From Nitrososphaerota archaeon (GTDB taxonomy: Archaea > Thermoproteota > Nitrososphaeria > Nitrososphaerales > Nitrosopumilaceae), in assembly GCA_013287585.1 (NCBI GenBank), contig JABDDN010000010.1, forward strand, positions 1 through 53,415: DNA of 53,415 nucleotides, in the 5' to 3' direction. The position numbers and the translations under genes were made by a program. This document shows, piece after piece, positions 35,306-43,801 of the stretch (positions are counted from its first letter, which is position 1; the number at the start of each line of letters is the position of its first letter). A model generated the notes under the pieces. It was not told the origin of the DNA. It ran no database searches and saw only the letters and a program-made list of their open reading frames with translations.

Positions 35306-36129
35306 GTCAAGATTTTGATCCACTTGTTGCAGACTGGATAGCTTTTGCTAAAAATTCCAGATATACATTGGTTGAAAAATGTCTAAAATTATCCCAGACT
35401 CTGGAATACTCAGATCTTAACATAACTGATTATATTCAAAAATTACATGCCATGGGAGAAGATCTGAAAAACTCTCTTTCTGAAGTAAAGAATCCTACCT
35501 ATCTTGTTTCTATGTTAAACGAATACATGTTTGATGGATTAGGGTTTGTTGGTAACAATGATGATTACTACAATCCAAAAAATAATTTTCTAAATGTCGT
35601 ACTGGATAAAAAAAGTGGAATACCAATAACACTCTCCATCATATACATACAACTTGCAAACCACATAGGATTGGATTTACGTCCTGTGGGTTTTCCTAGC
35701 CATTTTCTTGTAAAATATTCCGAGGAATTAATTTTAGATCCTTTCAACAGAGGTAGACTGCTTTCTATTGAGGATTTGCAAGAAATGCTAGATAGGAACT
35801 ATGGTGGAAATGTGGAGTTTTTGCCAGATTTTTTAAATGAAATTAGACCAGAACAAATTCTTATTAGAATAGGCAGGAATTTGAAGAACTCTTACACCCA
35901 GTCATTTAACTATACCATGGCACTGCACTGCATAAACATGATACTGGGTATCGAAGCAGAATCACCAGAAGAAATAAGGGACAAAGGAATTTTGGAATCA
36001 AGACAATTAAAGTATGAACTTGCATTAAGATCTTTGAACAGGTATCTTGAGATTGCACCAGAAGCTGATGATGTTGACTATGTTTTGAATTTAATAAGAA
36101 ACATCAAAGAAAAATTTAATCAACAATAG
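35302..36129 (+). CDS. SirB1-family transglutaminase-like protein with TPR-like tail
   Basis: 275 residues. Transglutaminase-like core (Transglut_core2): KKSGIPITLSIIYIQLANHIG, VGFPSHFLVKY (His) and LILDPFNRG (Asp). The position expected for the catalytic Cys reads as Thr/Ile, as usual in the SirB1 group, so it is probably not a protease. A helical TPR-like region (about 195-275) may bind a partner. Translationally coupled to the preceding zincin-like protein. Confidence 0.85.
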   Translation: MSQDFDPLVADWIAFAKNSRYTLVEKCLKLSQTLEYSDLNITDYIQKLHAMGEDLKNSLSEVKNPTYLVSMLNEYMFDGLGFVGNNDDYYNPKNNFLNVVLDKKSGIPITLSIIYIQLANHIGLDLRPVGFPSHFLVKYSEELILDPFNRGRLLSIEDLQEMLDRNYGGNVEFLPDFLNEIRPEQILIRIGRNLKNSYTQSFNYTMALHCINMILGIEAESPEEIRDKGILESRQLKYELALRSLNRYLEIAPEADDVDYVLNLIRNIKEKFNQQ

Positions 36130-36292
36130 ATTCAACGTCAGTACCTTGTTTTATCAACTTATGCTCATATCGAATTATTTTGTTGCGTAATGTACCTTTT
36201 AGAACGTCCATTTCGCTTCTTAAAGTAGCAATTTCATCCTCAAGTCTTGCCACTCGTTCATAAATTGACTCCTCGTTCTCTGTCATACCCAT
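36116..36292 (-). CDS. Small coiled-coil protein
   Basis: 58 residues (MGMTENEESIYERV... ending SIVD). Residues 9-45 form one long heptad helix (YERVARLEDEIATLRSEMDV, then LKGTLRNKIIRYEH). Its last 14 bases overlap the end of the convergent SirB1-like gene. No family recognised; a dimer or adaptor helix is likely. Confidence 0.6.
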   Translation of the reverse strand: MGMTENEESIYERVARLEDEIATLRSEMDVLKGTLRNKIIRYEHKLIKQGTDVESIVD

Positions 36293-36357
36293 TTTAGGGT
36301 TGGAAATTGATCTTAAAAATTTATGGTTTATTTTATTGAGGTAATTGTCAGTTTTTG

Positions 36358-36522
36358 CTATAATACAAATTCAGCGTTACAGGCTTGACATTTACCCTTC
36401 TCACTACCAGTCAGACCTATAATCAAAATCTTGCCAATTGTTCCGCATTTTGGACATAAACCGGTGGTAACGTTTCTTGGGCCGCTTGACTTTGGTTTTA
36501 CAGTTTTGCGCCTTACCATCAT
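36358..36522 (-). CDS. Small zinc-ribbon protein
   Basis: About 54 residues if started at one of the paired ATG codons (36522/36519). A basic N-terminus (MVRRKTVKPKSSG) precedes a two-CxxC ribbon (LCPKCGTIGK, GKCQACNAEF). This resembles small archaeal ribbon proteins that bind RNA or the ribosome. Sits between the coiled-coil gene and tRNA-Ser. Confidence 0.65.
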   Translation of the reverse strand: MMVRRKTVKPKSSGPRNVTTGLCPKCGTIGKILIIGLTGSEKGKCQACNAEFVL

Positions 36523-36573
36523 TTTTGATTCTTGAAACCGCATTATTAAGTCTAAGTGTTTGATCGCAAAAAG

Positions 36574-36657
36574 CGCGGGGAGTGGGATTCGAACCCACGG
36601 GTCCTTACGGACATGGGATTAGCAATCCCACGCCCTACCAGGCTAGGCGACCCCCGC
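36574..36657 (-). tRNA. tRNA-Ser (GCT)
   Basis: Reverse strand: acceptor GCGGGGG pairs with TCCCCGC, discriminator G; anticodon arm TGGGATT-GCT-AATCCCA; a long type II variable arm (GTCCGTAAGGAC); T arm GTGGG-TTCGAAT-CCCAC. 84 bases, no intron, CCA not encoded. Confidence 0.95.
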
Positions 36658-36695
36658 ATACAGGTGCTGAAATTAGATCTGTTAATTAATCTAGC

Positions 36696-37442
36696 TTACT
36701 CTTCGCCAAAACGCTTGTAGTGTGCAACAAGATCTTGCATTGGAATTTGTTTTCCTCCTACAATTTTTAAATCAATTTTGATTTTATTTTTTTCAATTGT
36801 TATAATATTGTATGTGTTCTCAAACAATCCCCTCATTCTTTCCGATGAAGCAGTTCCTGCATTTGCAATCAAAAGATTTCCAAAATTCCAAATCCAAGGC
36901 CTGTGTTTATGACCACATAAAATAAGATCAACTTTTCCTGAAAGTACAGTTCTTAATACATCACCAGCGTCAATTACTGTCACTCTATCAGTTCCAGTAT
37001 CAGGTACACCCACAAGATGGTGATGCATAGCAACAATCTTGTTCTTTTTCTCATATTTTTTCAACGTACGTTCCAGCCACAAATTTTGTCTGTATCCAAC
37101 CTCACCTTCATCCCTGTCTGGTCTTGCCGTACCCAAAGTTATCAGGACGGTATTATCATCAAGCTCGTTTACTGCATCAAATGGAAAGTATTTTTTGAAT
37201 AATAGATATCCAGTGTTTCTATAGTCGTGATTGCCACTAATTGTAATAATTTTTTCTGTTTCAAACTTTGAGAATTTTACTTTGCATTTTTCATATTCTT
37301 TGAGTAGTCCCTCATTGGTAAGATCTCCAGTTACAAGTATAGCAGAAGGCGCTAGTTCATTTACCTCATCTACCACAGTATCAAAAATTTCTTCTTGAAA
37401 TTGGGATCCAACATGGATGTCTGAAATTTGTACTATTTTCAT
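36696..37442 (-). CDS. Calcineurin-like metallophosphoesterase
   Basis: 248 residues. The full metal-site series is visible: QISDIHVG, LVTGDLTNEG, SGNHDYRN, AMHHHLVG and LCGHKHRPW. It resembles CpdA/MPE family phosphodiesterases. No signal peptide, so cytoplasmic. Substrate (cyclic nucleotide, nucleic acid or phosphoprotein) unknown. Confidence 0.88.
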   Translation of the reverse strand: MKIVQISDIHVGSQFQEEIFDTVVDEVNELAPSAILVTGDLTNEGLLKEYEKCKVKFSKFETEKIITISGNHDYRNTGYLLFKKYFPFDAVNELDDNTVLITLGTARPDRDEGEVGYRQNLWLERTLKKYEKKNKIVAMHHHLVGVPDTGTDRVTVIDAGDVLRTVLSGKVDLILCGHKHRPWIWNFGNLLIANAGTASSERMRGLFENTYNIITIEKNKIKIDLKIVGGKQIPMQDLVAHYKRFGEE

Positions 37443-37571
37443 ATTGAATTTATCAATGTCAAATCATCGTTTAAGGATTGGGTTTTTGTTTTGAAATCAG
37501 TTGTTTCGTGTAATGTTATGAAAATTTCTTAGTTAGAGTTAAATATACTGGTTCGACCACGTTGGAATGTT

Positions 37572-38600
37572 TTGGGGAAAAAAGCTGCAATAATTAAAGG
37601 AGACGGTACAGGTCCAGAACTTGTAAATGCAGTGTTACATGTACTAAGATCCTGTAATTCCCAAACAGAAATGATCTTGTGCGAAGCTGGTTCAGAACAA
37701 TGGGAAAAACATGGTGGCGCCACATACATTCCTGATTCTACAATGAAACTACTAGAAGAAAGCGATGCATGTTACAAAGGTCCAACAACTACAATTCCCC
37801 GTCCAAATGCGCCTCGAAGTGTTGCCGTTACAATTCGACAGAAATTTGAGCTTTATAGTAACATAAGACCGATCAAGACTTATGACAGATTATCACCAAA
37901 CAAAAAGCTTGATTTTGTGTGTTTTCGAGAAGCCACTGAGGGCCTTTATTCAGGAATTGAGTTTAAGATATCAGACGATGCTGCAATAGCAATAAGAAAA
38001 ACTACACGTAAAGGTTGTCAAAGAATAGTAAGATCATCGTTTGCATGGGCAAAGAAATATGGCTTGAAAAAGATCTTTGCCATTACAAAGAGAAACATAC
38101 TCAAAGAAACTGATGGCATATTCTGGTCTGAAGTTGAAAAAGCAATACTAGAGAATCCGGGGATGGAGGTAGAAGAATATTATATTGATAATATGACTCA
38201 GCAACTTGTTAAAAATCCAGAGAGATTTAATAATTCAGTATTATTGAGTACAAATCTGTTTATGGATATAATATCAGAGTGTGCATCTGGCAATATTGGC
38301 TCAATAGGTAACGTATACTCTGCTAACATTGGAGACAAATATGCAATGTTTGAACCCGCTCATGGCAGTTCGCCAAAATATACAGGTTTGGACAAAGTCA
38401 ATCCTACTGCAGCGATATTGTCTGGAGCTTGGATGGTCGAATATCTTGGAGAATCTCAAATAAGAAATGCAATATTTGCAGCTACAGAACAAGTGATCAA
38501 CGAAGGAAAATATGTTACCTATGATATTGGTGGCAATGCTACAACCTCAAAGATGGCAGAAGTTATAGCACAAACAGCATCACAAAAACTGAGAAAATAA
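37572..38600 (+). CDS. Isocitrate/homoisocitrate/isopropylmalate dehydrogenase family
   Basis: 342 residues, TTG start. Decarboxylating beta-hydroxyacid dehydrogenase: IKGDGTGPELV at the N-terminus, ELYSNIRPIKTYDRL (substrate Arg), EATEGLYSG, active Tyr/Lys in the conserved mid-region and EPAHGSSPKYTGLDKVNPTA (cofactor loop). It could be the TCA isocitrate dehydrogenase or the homoisocitrate dehydrogenase that the homocitrate route at 10597 needs. Family certain, substrate not. Confidence 0.85.
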   Translation: MGKKAAIIKGDGTGPELVNAVLHVLRSCNSQTEMILCEAGSEQWEKHGGATYIPDSTMKLLEESDACYKGPTTTIPRPNAPRSVAVTIRQKFELYSNIRPIKTYDRLSPNKKLDFVCFREATEGLYSGIEFKISDDAAIAIRKTTRKGCQRIVRSSFAWAKKYGLKKIFAITKRNILKETDGIFWSEVEKAILENPGMEVEEYYIDNMTQQLVKNPERFNNSVLLSTNLFMDIISECASGNIGSIGNVYSANIGDKYAMFEPAHGSSPKYTGLDKVNPTAAILSGAWMVEYLGESQIRNAIFAATEQVINEGKYVTYDIGGNATTSKMAEVIAQTASQKLRK

Positions 38601-38630
38601 GATAGTATCAATAATGAAAATCGAGTTTGT

Positions 38631-39089
38631 TTAATGTAGTCCGCACTTTTCAAAATATTGCTGATGATAATCTTCCGCTTTGTAAAACGAAGATGCAGGT
38701 ATGATTTCAGTAACAATTTTCCTACCCTTAAATTTGTCAGAGTTTTGTAATTTTTCCTTTGAAATTTTTGCAGTTGCTTCTTGTTCTGCATCATGGAAAA
38801 ATATAGCAGATCTGTATTGATCTCCTACATCTGGACCTTGTCTGTTCAGTGTAGTTGGGTCATGGTTATTCCAAAACACTGTAAGAAGATCATCATACGA
38901 TACCATGTTTGGGTCATATTCTACTTGAACTACTTCAGCATGTCCAGTTTGTCCAGAGCACACATCTTCATAGGTTGGATCTTTGAGAGAACCTCCAAGA
39001 TACCCCACTGTTGTGGATTTTACTCCTTTTGCTTGTCGAAATAATGCCTCAACATGCCAAAAGCAGCCTGCACCAAAAGTAGCTTTCAT
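38631..39089 (-). CDS. msrA: Peptide methionine sulfoxide reductase A
   Basis: 152 residues. The catalytic Cys is in [13 protein letters not shown] (C9), with the substrate Glu in the same stretch and [12 protein letters not shown] downstream. Repairs oxidised methionine (S-sulfoxide). C-terminal [10 protein letters not shown] is typical. Convergent with the dehydrogenase gene 30 bases away; no MsrB in the window. Confidence 0.95.
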   Translation of the reverse strand: MKATFGAGCFWHVEALFRQAKGVKSTTVGYLGGSLKDPTYEDVCSGQTGHAEVVQVEYDPNMVSYDDLLTVFWNNHDPTTLNRQGPDVGDQYRSAIFFHDAEQEATAKISKEKLQNSDKFKGRKIVTEIIPASSFYKAEDYHQQYFEKCGLH

Positions 39090-39152
39090 GATATCATTTG
39101 ATGTAAAGTCTCATTAAAATGCTATCATGATTTAATGGAATAATTATAATTC

Positions 39153-39689
39153 TCATTTTAAAACAGCTTCAACTAGGATCAATTCCTCAAAAAACATTTT
39201 CTTTGTTGCTATTATCTTTGTATGAAATCCTAGACGTGTAATCTCTTCCAATAGCTTTTTGTGATTTGCAAGTGATGACGTCAAGTATATCATTTTGCCT
39301 CCTTTTTTTATGACATTTTTTGCTGATTTTATTATTTGAAGTGGGACTACTAATCCCTCATCTAGACCATCAACTGCTGGATCAATAATTTTGTCAGAAG
39401 GCAGGTAAGGCATGTTGCAAATGACAAGATCAAATTTCATAGCAAGCGGATCTGCAGCATTACAACAGATGCAATTTTGGATTAAATGGTAAGCTTTCTT
39501 TGTTGCATCAAAGCTAATGTCAGTTGCTATTACAACCTCAAAGTTTGGCAATAAAACATTTGCAAGATATCCAGAACCAGTGCCAATGTCAAGGGCAGAT
39601 TTTCCTTTTTCATTTTGAATGTGATTTGCAAAAAATAACGTATCCTCTGCAGGAGAATAATATTTAGTTTTTATTGATTTGTTTTGCAA
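39153..39689 (-). CDS. HemK2/PrmC-like methyltransferase
   Basis: 178 residues, without the N-terminal helical domain of bacterial PrmC, matching the archaeal/eukaryotic HemK2 type that methylates the Gln of the aRF1/eRF1 GGQ loop. Motif I is LDIGTGSGYLANVL; the substrate-binding NPPY appears as NMPY (residues 92-95, ICNMPYLP), with DGLDEGL following. It overlaps the rsmA stop by 26 bases, last gene of the L21e cluster. Confidence 0.85.
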   Translation of the reverse strand: MQNKSIKTKYYSPAEDTLFFANHIQNEKGKSALDIGTGSGYLANVLLPNFEVVIATDISFDATKKAYHLIQNCICCNAADPLAMKFDLVICNMPYLPSDKIIDPAVDGLDEGLVVPLQIIKSAKNVIKKGGKMIYLTSSLANHKKLLEEITRLGFHTKIIATKKMFFEELILVEAVLK

Positions 39690-40374
39690 GATTAATTATT
39701 TCACCATTTGTCAAGTCTTCAAATCTTTTGTCAGAGTCAACCAAAATTCCAAATTGTTTAGCAACATTATGAAGTGTCTTTCTCCTGTATGAAAAAAGCT
39801 TGTTTACTGTATGTATGAGATCTTTTGAGATCTGTTGTTTTTTAGTCAATTTTAGTATAACAGACTCTACCTTTGGCGGAGGGGAAAAATCGGATCTTTT
39901 TACATCCATCATGTGTTTAATTTCTGCACAATGATTTGCAATCACGGTTATTGCCTTGTGGTTTTTGCTTCCTGGCTTTGCTACGAGTTTTTCAGCAAAT
40001 TCCTTTTGTACCATAATTATTCCATGAGAGAATTTTTTTTGAGCTAACCATTCTATGGCATTTCTGCTCTCAGAATATGGAAGATTTGATACAAAAATTG
40101 TAAAATCAAGATCCATCTTAAAACCATCTCCTTGTTTTAGTGTCAGATTAGGAAAATTCTCAAACTTTTCCAATGCTTGTGAGTATAATTCCTTGTCTTT
40201 TTCCACAGATATCACTTTTTTTGCCACATGACACAAGTATGGAATCATGATTCCTCTACCAGTACCAATTTCAAGAACTGTATCTTTTTTTGTTATTTCT
40301 GCAGAATCAACAATAGATTTTGTAGTTGATTGTGAAACTAGAAAATGTTGTCCAAGTAATTGTCGCTTTTTCAT
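39664..40374 (-). CDS. rsmA: 16S rRNA dimethyladenosine transferase RsmA/KsgA
   Basis: 236 residues; dimethylates two adjacent adenosines near the 3' end of 16S rRNA. GQHFLVSQSTTKSIV, motif I VLEIGTGRGIMIPYL, VEKDKEL and the catalytic VSNLPYSESR are all present. Four-base overlap with the DUF655 gene before it. Confidence 0.95.
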   Translation of the reverse strand: MKKRQLLGQHFLVSQSTTKSIVDSAEITKKDTVLEIGTGRGIMIPYLCHVAKKVISVEKDKELYSQALEKFENFPNLTLKQGDGFKMDLDFTIFVSNLPYSESRNAIEWLAQKKFSHGIIMVQKEFAEKLVAKPGSKNHKAITVIANHCAEIKHMMDVKRSDFSPPPKVESVILKLTKKQQISKDLIHTVNKLFSYRRKTLHNVAKQFGILVDSDKRFEDLTNGEIINLAKQINKN

Positions 40375-40937
40375 CGTCTCACAAAGAGATTCATTCTGGT
40401 CTCGCCAGTAATTTCTTCAAGTATTCTCTTTGCGATTTGCTTTATTGGTTCTTTTAGTCCTACTCTGTCTTGTAAGTCCTTAAAGTCAGTAAACTTTTTC
40501 TTTTCTCTTTCTGTAAGCATTGTTTTCATGTACGTCTTTCCTACTCCTGGGATCAATTCTAGCGCATGAATTCTTGGAGTAAGTGGTTGTGCATTATTTA
40601 GATAGTCTATGAATCGTTGTTCATTTTGTAAGACAATTTTTTCTACCACACCTGAAAGCTCACTTTGTGCGGCTGATGATATTTCATTATACTCTAACCT
40701 ACCCAAAACTGATAGTATTTTTGTTCGTCCCTCTTTTCCAATGTACACTCTTTCCCCAATCTCAAACGTAGAGTTGGGCAATGCAAGTAATTCCAGAATT
40801 GTTAATCTTTCTTCGCCTAGTGCAGTTACTATGATTCCGTCTCGTCCTCGCACTGTAGAAGATTTGCCTCGTATTACAAAATCTAAAACGTATGCGTACT
40901 CTTCGTATTTTCTAGGTTGAGTTCTTTCCAAGAACAT
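40371..40937 (-). CDS. DUF655 RNA/DNA-binding protein
   Basis: 188 residues of the archaeal DUF655 family: an OB-like N-terminal part (YAYVLDFVIRG) and a C-terminal helix-hairpin-helix (ALELIPGVGKTYMKTMLTER). Always near rpo4 and rsmA in archaea, so an rRNA or ribosome-assembly role is inferred. Confidence 0.88.
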   Translation of the reverse strand: MFLERTQPRKYEEYAYVLDFVIRGKSSTVRGRDGIIVTALGEERLTILELLALPNSTFEIGERVYIGKEGRTKILSVLGRLEYNEISSAAQSELSGVVEKIVLQNEQRFIDYLNNAQPLTPRIHALELIPGVGKTYMKTMLTEREKKKFTDFKDLQDRVGLKEPIKQIAKRILEEITGETRMNLFVRR

Positions 40938-40953
40938 CTACTCCTTAGTGGAC

Positions 40954-41280
40954 TTACACGTTCTCCTTGATAATTTTTAACATTTTTTCTAGCGTTTCTG
41001 CTAGGATTAGTTTTTTCCAGCCAAAGGTAAATGCGCGTAACTCTGCCTCTGTACTTGGGAGGTTATTTACAATTTCTACTGCTTCCTCTTCTGTAATTCC
41101 GCATTCTTTAACAAGCTGTTGCTTTAGTTTTTTTGCAGCCTTTCCGTCAATTTTTGCAAATTTGGATACATAATCAAATGTCCATCTTTGTATTTGATCC
41201 ATAGATTCTGGATCAGATTTTTCCATAATTTCTTTAACTTCAGATACAGAAATTGGTTGTTTCTTTTTTATCTCTTCCAT
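40954..41280 (-). CDS. rpo4: RNA polymerase subunit Rpo4 (RpoF)
   Basis: 108 residues. Rpb4-like helical subunit that forms the stalk with Rpo7: ISVSEVKEIMEK, then CGITEEEAVEIVNNLPSTEAEL. Between L21e (two-base gap) and DUF655 in the usual archaeal order. Confidence 0.93.
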   Translation of the reverse strand: MEEIKKKQPISVSEVKEIMEKSDPESMDQIQRWTFDYVSKFAKIDGKAAKKLKQQLVKECGITEEEAVEIVNNLPSTEAELRAFTFGWKKLILAETLEKMLKIIKENV

Positions 41281-41282
41281 GT

Positions 41283-41582
41283 TTATACACCAAATGGTTT
41301 GATATGATCTAATCTTGTTATGAGAGTTTTTGTTTTATTACCTAGCTTAACATCCATTGTTACAACTCTACGTCCAACACTTGTTATAGTTCCAACTTTG
41401 CCATGGTATCTTCTATGTGGCAATGCTTTGTGTTGTGAAGGATCTATGATTACAAGAGCCTTGTCTCCTTTGACAAATGTTCTCATTAGGAAAGATACTC
41501 CTCTTATCCTGTCTTTGGTCATGACAGAACGTGACTTGTGCATGAATCCATGAGAACGACCATGTGGTTTCTTTGTAGTCAT
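41283..41582 (-). CDS. rpl21e: Large ribosomal subunit protein eL21
   Basis: 99 residues of the archaeal-eukaryotic L21e family: KPHGRSHGFMHKSRSVMTK, FVKGDKALVIIDPSQHKALPHRRYHGKVGT. Heads the rpo4-DUF655-rsmA-hemK cluster. Confidence 0.96.
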   Translation of the reverse strand: MTTKKPHGRSHGFMHKSRSVMTKDRIRGVSFLMRTFVKGDKALVIIDPSQHKALPHRRYHGKVGTITSVGRRVVTMDVKLGNKTKTLITRLDHIKPFGV

Positions 41583-41702
41583 ATTCGTAAAGACTTGAGT
41601 TGTCCATAATTTAACACTTACTAGTTATTTTGGCATGCTTGGATCCTAATTATAGATAATCAATGGTTCTATTCCTTGAAACAAGTAAAAATAAGGGTGT
41701 GT

Positions 41703-42701
41703 TTATTCCTCAGACTCGTCTTTCTTTTTCTTCTTTGATTCTTCTTCTGGATCTGATACACCGGCTTCGGTCAGAGTGAATATTACTTCTTGTTCTGGAT
41801 GATGTGGACTGTCAACCATTCTTGCAATCCTCTTCTTTCCAGATTTCTTAAAGTACACCCTGTATGTGCTTGAATGTGCAACAACGTTTCCTCCAATTGG
41901 GCGTGTTGGGTCACCAAAGAACGTATCTGGAGATGACATTACTTGGTTTGTTGCAATGGCAGCAACATTGTATGTTTCAGCAGTTCGTGTAAGAAGATGC
42001 ATGAATTTGTTCAATCTTTGCTGTCTAATAGAAAGCGTTCCTCTTCCTAGATATTCCGATCTAAACAATCCTACTGCGGAATCAACTACAATTAGTTTAA
42101 TTTTATTTTCTTCTATTACCATGCCTGCTTCTTGCATTATTAGCTCTTGGTGTGAGCTATTGTATGCTTTGGCAACAATAATTCTATCTAATGCTTTTGC
42201 TGGATCAAGACCTTTTGCTTTTGCTATAGAAACAATTCTTTCAGGTCTGAATGTATTTTCAGTATCAATATACAAAACTCCTCCATCTAGACCACCTTCT
42301 TCTTTTGGTTTTTGAACATTCACACACATTGTATGACAAAACTGTGTTTTTCCAGAACCAAATTCACCATAAACTTCTGTGACAGCTTGTGTTTCAATTC
42401 CACCGTCAAATAACATATCTAATGCATTTGTATCAGTCGAGATCTTTCCAATATCCTGTCTTCTTTTATAAATTTCAGTAGCACTGACAAATTCTTTTTG
42501 AAGTTGACCAGATTCAATAAGAGATTCTCTTGCTTTGGTTACTAGTTTTGCCGCAGTATCAAATTCCATTCCAGTGATCTCTGCTATATCCACTGGACCT
42601 CTCACTAGCAGATCCATTATGTTATGAATACCTGCATCATTTAGCTTCTTGGTAGTTACTGGGCCGACCCCATCGAGACTGTCTAATCTTACTTCGTCCA
42701 T
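41703..42701 (-). CDS. radA: DNA repair and recombination protein RadA
   Basis: 332 residues. Archaeal RecA/Rad51 recombinase: N-terminal helix-hairpin-helix (SLDGVGPVTTKKLNDAGI), Walker A GEFGSGKTQF, Walker B LIVVDSAVGLF, and the ATNQVMSSPDTFFGDP DNA loop. Promotes strand exchange on single-stranded DNA. Acidic, Lys-rich tail (EEESKKKKKDESEE) is longer than usual. A palindrome sits just before the start. Confidence 0.96.
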   Translation of the reverse strand: MDEVRLDSLDGVGPVTTKKLNDAGIHNIMDLLVRGPVDIAEITGMEFDTAAKLVTKARESLIESGQLQKEFVSATEIYKRRQDIGKISTDTNALDMLFDGGIETQAVTEVYGEFGSGKTQFCHTMCVNVQKPKEEGGLDGGVLYIDTENTFRPERIVSIAKAKGLDPAKALDRIIVAKAYNSSHQELIMQEAGMVIEENKIKLIVVDSAVGLFRSEYLGRGTLSIRQQRLNKFMHLLTRTAETYNVAAIATNQVMSSPDTFFGDPTRPIGGNVVAHSSTYRVYFKKSGKKRIARMVDSPHHPEQEVIFTLTEAGVSDPEEESKKKKKDESEE

Positions 42702-42703
42702 CT

Positions 42704-42720
42704 TACCGTATGGTACGGTA
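42704..42720. promoter_or_regulatory. Palindrome in the radA promoter/leader
   Basis: Perfect 7-base inverted repeat TACCGTA-TGG-TACGGTA beginning three bases upstream of the radA ATG, followed by GGTAC repeats to 42728. A TATA-like ATGTTTAATAG (reverse strand, about 42728-42738) lies just beyond. It would cover the transcription start, so an operator or leader hairpin is likely. Confidence 0.5.
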
Positions 42721-42873
42721 CGGGTACCTATTAAACATATTGTTTTACGGTTCTGTCAACTTGACAGCACATCCCTTGATTTTTTTATCGCTGTCAACTG
42801 TAGGCTCATTTGGAGTTCTTCATGAAAAATTCTGAAAAGGTTTCTTATACTATGAAGTGAGATCGATTGAATA

Positions 42874-43095
42874 ATGGTTAAAGGATTGAAACGAGTAATT
42901 ATTGGATTGATACTTGTTGGAATAGGAATTTTTGGTTGGTATGAAACACTAATGGAATCTGTAACACCGCCTAGTGGACTGCCAATAGAACCAACCCATA
43001 CATTTGATTCAGTTCCAGTGATAATTGTGCATTCAATAATTGCTGGAATCGGTGCTGTAATTCTAGTTAGTGGAATCAAAGCTTATCGTTCCTGA
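42874..43095 (+). CDS. Small two-helix membrane protein
   Basis: 73 residues: membrane helix 1 (VIIGLILVGIGIFGWYE, about 8-24), a Pro-rich outer loop (SVTPPSGLPIEPT) and helix 2 (VIIVHSIIAGIGAVILVSG). Hairpin membrane protein of unknown function. The end overlaps a decayed transposase tail on the other strand. Confidence 0.65.
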   Translation: MVKGLKRVIIGLILVGIGIFGWYETLMESVTPPSGLPIEPTHTFDSVPVIIVHSIIAGIGAVILVSGIKAYRS

Positions 43096-43274
43096 CTAGC
43101 CCTCTGAATCAATGTTTTCCATTTGTTATCTCCTTGAATTGTAATTCCGCAAGCTTCACTAGGCGTTTTACCATCTAGTGCCATGTGAGGTCGAATGTAG
43201 TTATGATATATTTGATAACCTGAGAGAAGAGGAGTGTTTTTCGTTAACTTTCCATAATTTTCAAAAAATCGACT
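43083..43274 (-). pseudogene. Transposase remnant 1 (C-terminal DDE/IS6-like tail)
   Basis: The reverse strand reads RFFENYGKL, then SGYQIYHNYIRPHMALDGKT, PSEACGI and GDNKWKTLIQRA before a TAA. The YHNYIRPHM-LDGKTP-GI pattern is the conserved C-terminus of IS6-like DDE transposases, holding the catalytic-Glu region's tail. Only the last 60 or so codons remain and no inverted repeat is visible. Its upstream edge runs into the 94-residue ORF that shares the DNA. Confidence 0.65.
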
Positions 43275-43528
43275 ATGTCTTTTTCATTAACTAAATCCTC
43301 TAAATGTAATTTGATCTCTTCCATGATGGAATTATAATCTTCCTTATACACATCTTTGAGTACGGTTTTCAAATATTCAGGTTTTTCATAACAATCTCTG
43401 ATTGAACAATCATAAAGAGAATTAAGTTTGCATACTAGTAAATTATACTTGATATTTCCCCTACTCATCAAGACTGTTTCCAAGATTGATATTAGAGCAA
43501 TTTTGTGTTGTTCATCAAATTGCATCAT
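43244..43528 (-). CDS. Small helical protein of unknown function
   Basis: 94 residues, mostly charged helices (HKIALISILETVLMSRGNIK, CSIRDCYEKPEYLKTVLKDV) with two Cys pairs in the middle. No family recognised. It sits between two transposase remnants, and its last 30 bases overlap remnant 1 in another frame. Confidence 0.5.
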   Translation of the reverse strand: MMQFDEQHKIALISILETVLMSRGNIKYNLLVCKLNSLYDCSIRDCYEKPEYLKTVLKDVYKEDYNSIMEEIKLHLEDLVNEKDIVDFLKIMES

Positions 43529-43596
43529 TATATAATATCGATTGTAGTATTAACTATTTCCAAAATTAGAATCAATCAGAATTTTCTAAAATTATG

Positions 43597-43790
43597 TTAG
43601 AAAACTATTTTTACATGGATTTTTTTCTTAGCATTTTGAATTAAAGTGATCCACTTGTTATCTCCATTAATCTGAATACCGCATTTCTCTGCTGATGTTT
43701 TTCCATCCAAACCCATATGAGGTCTAAGATAGTTGTGATACATCTGATACCCGTCAAACATTACTGAAGAAACTGTACCTTACAAGTTGA
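43597..43790 (-). pseudogene. Transposase remnant 2 (C-terminal DDE/IS6-like tail)
   Basis: Reverse strand: FDGYQMYHNYLRPHMGLDGK, then TSAEKCGIQINGDNKWITLIQ and a TAA. It is clearly homologous to remnant 1 but diverged (for example TSAEKCGI against TPSEACGI), so these are two old copies, not a recent duplication. No upstream transposase or end repeats are visible. Confidence 0.6.
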
Positions 43791-43801
43791 CTGTTTCTGT
43801 T

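Noticed and set aside
40609-40920. A 103-residue plus-strand frame over the DUF655 gene
   Set aside because: It is a shadow of DUF655, which has family support and neighbours in the conserved cluster.
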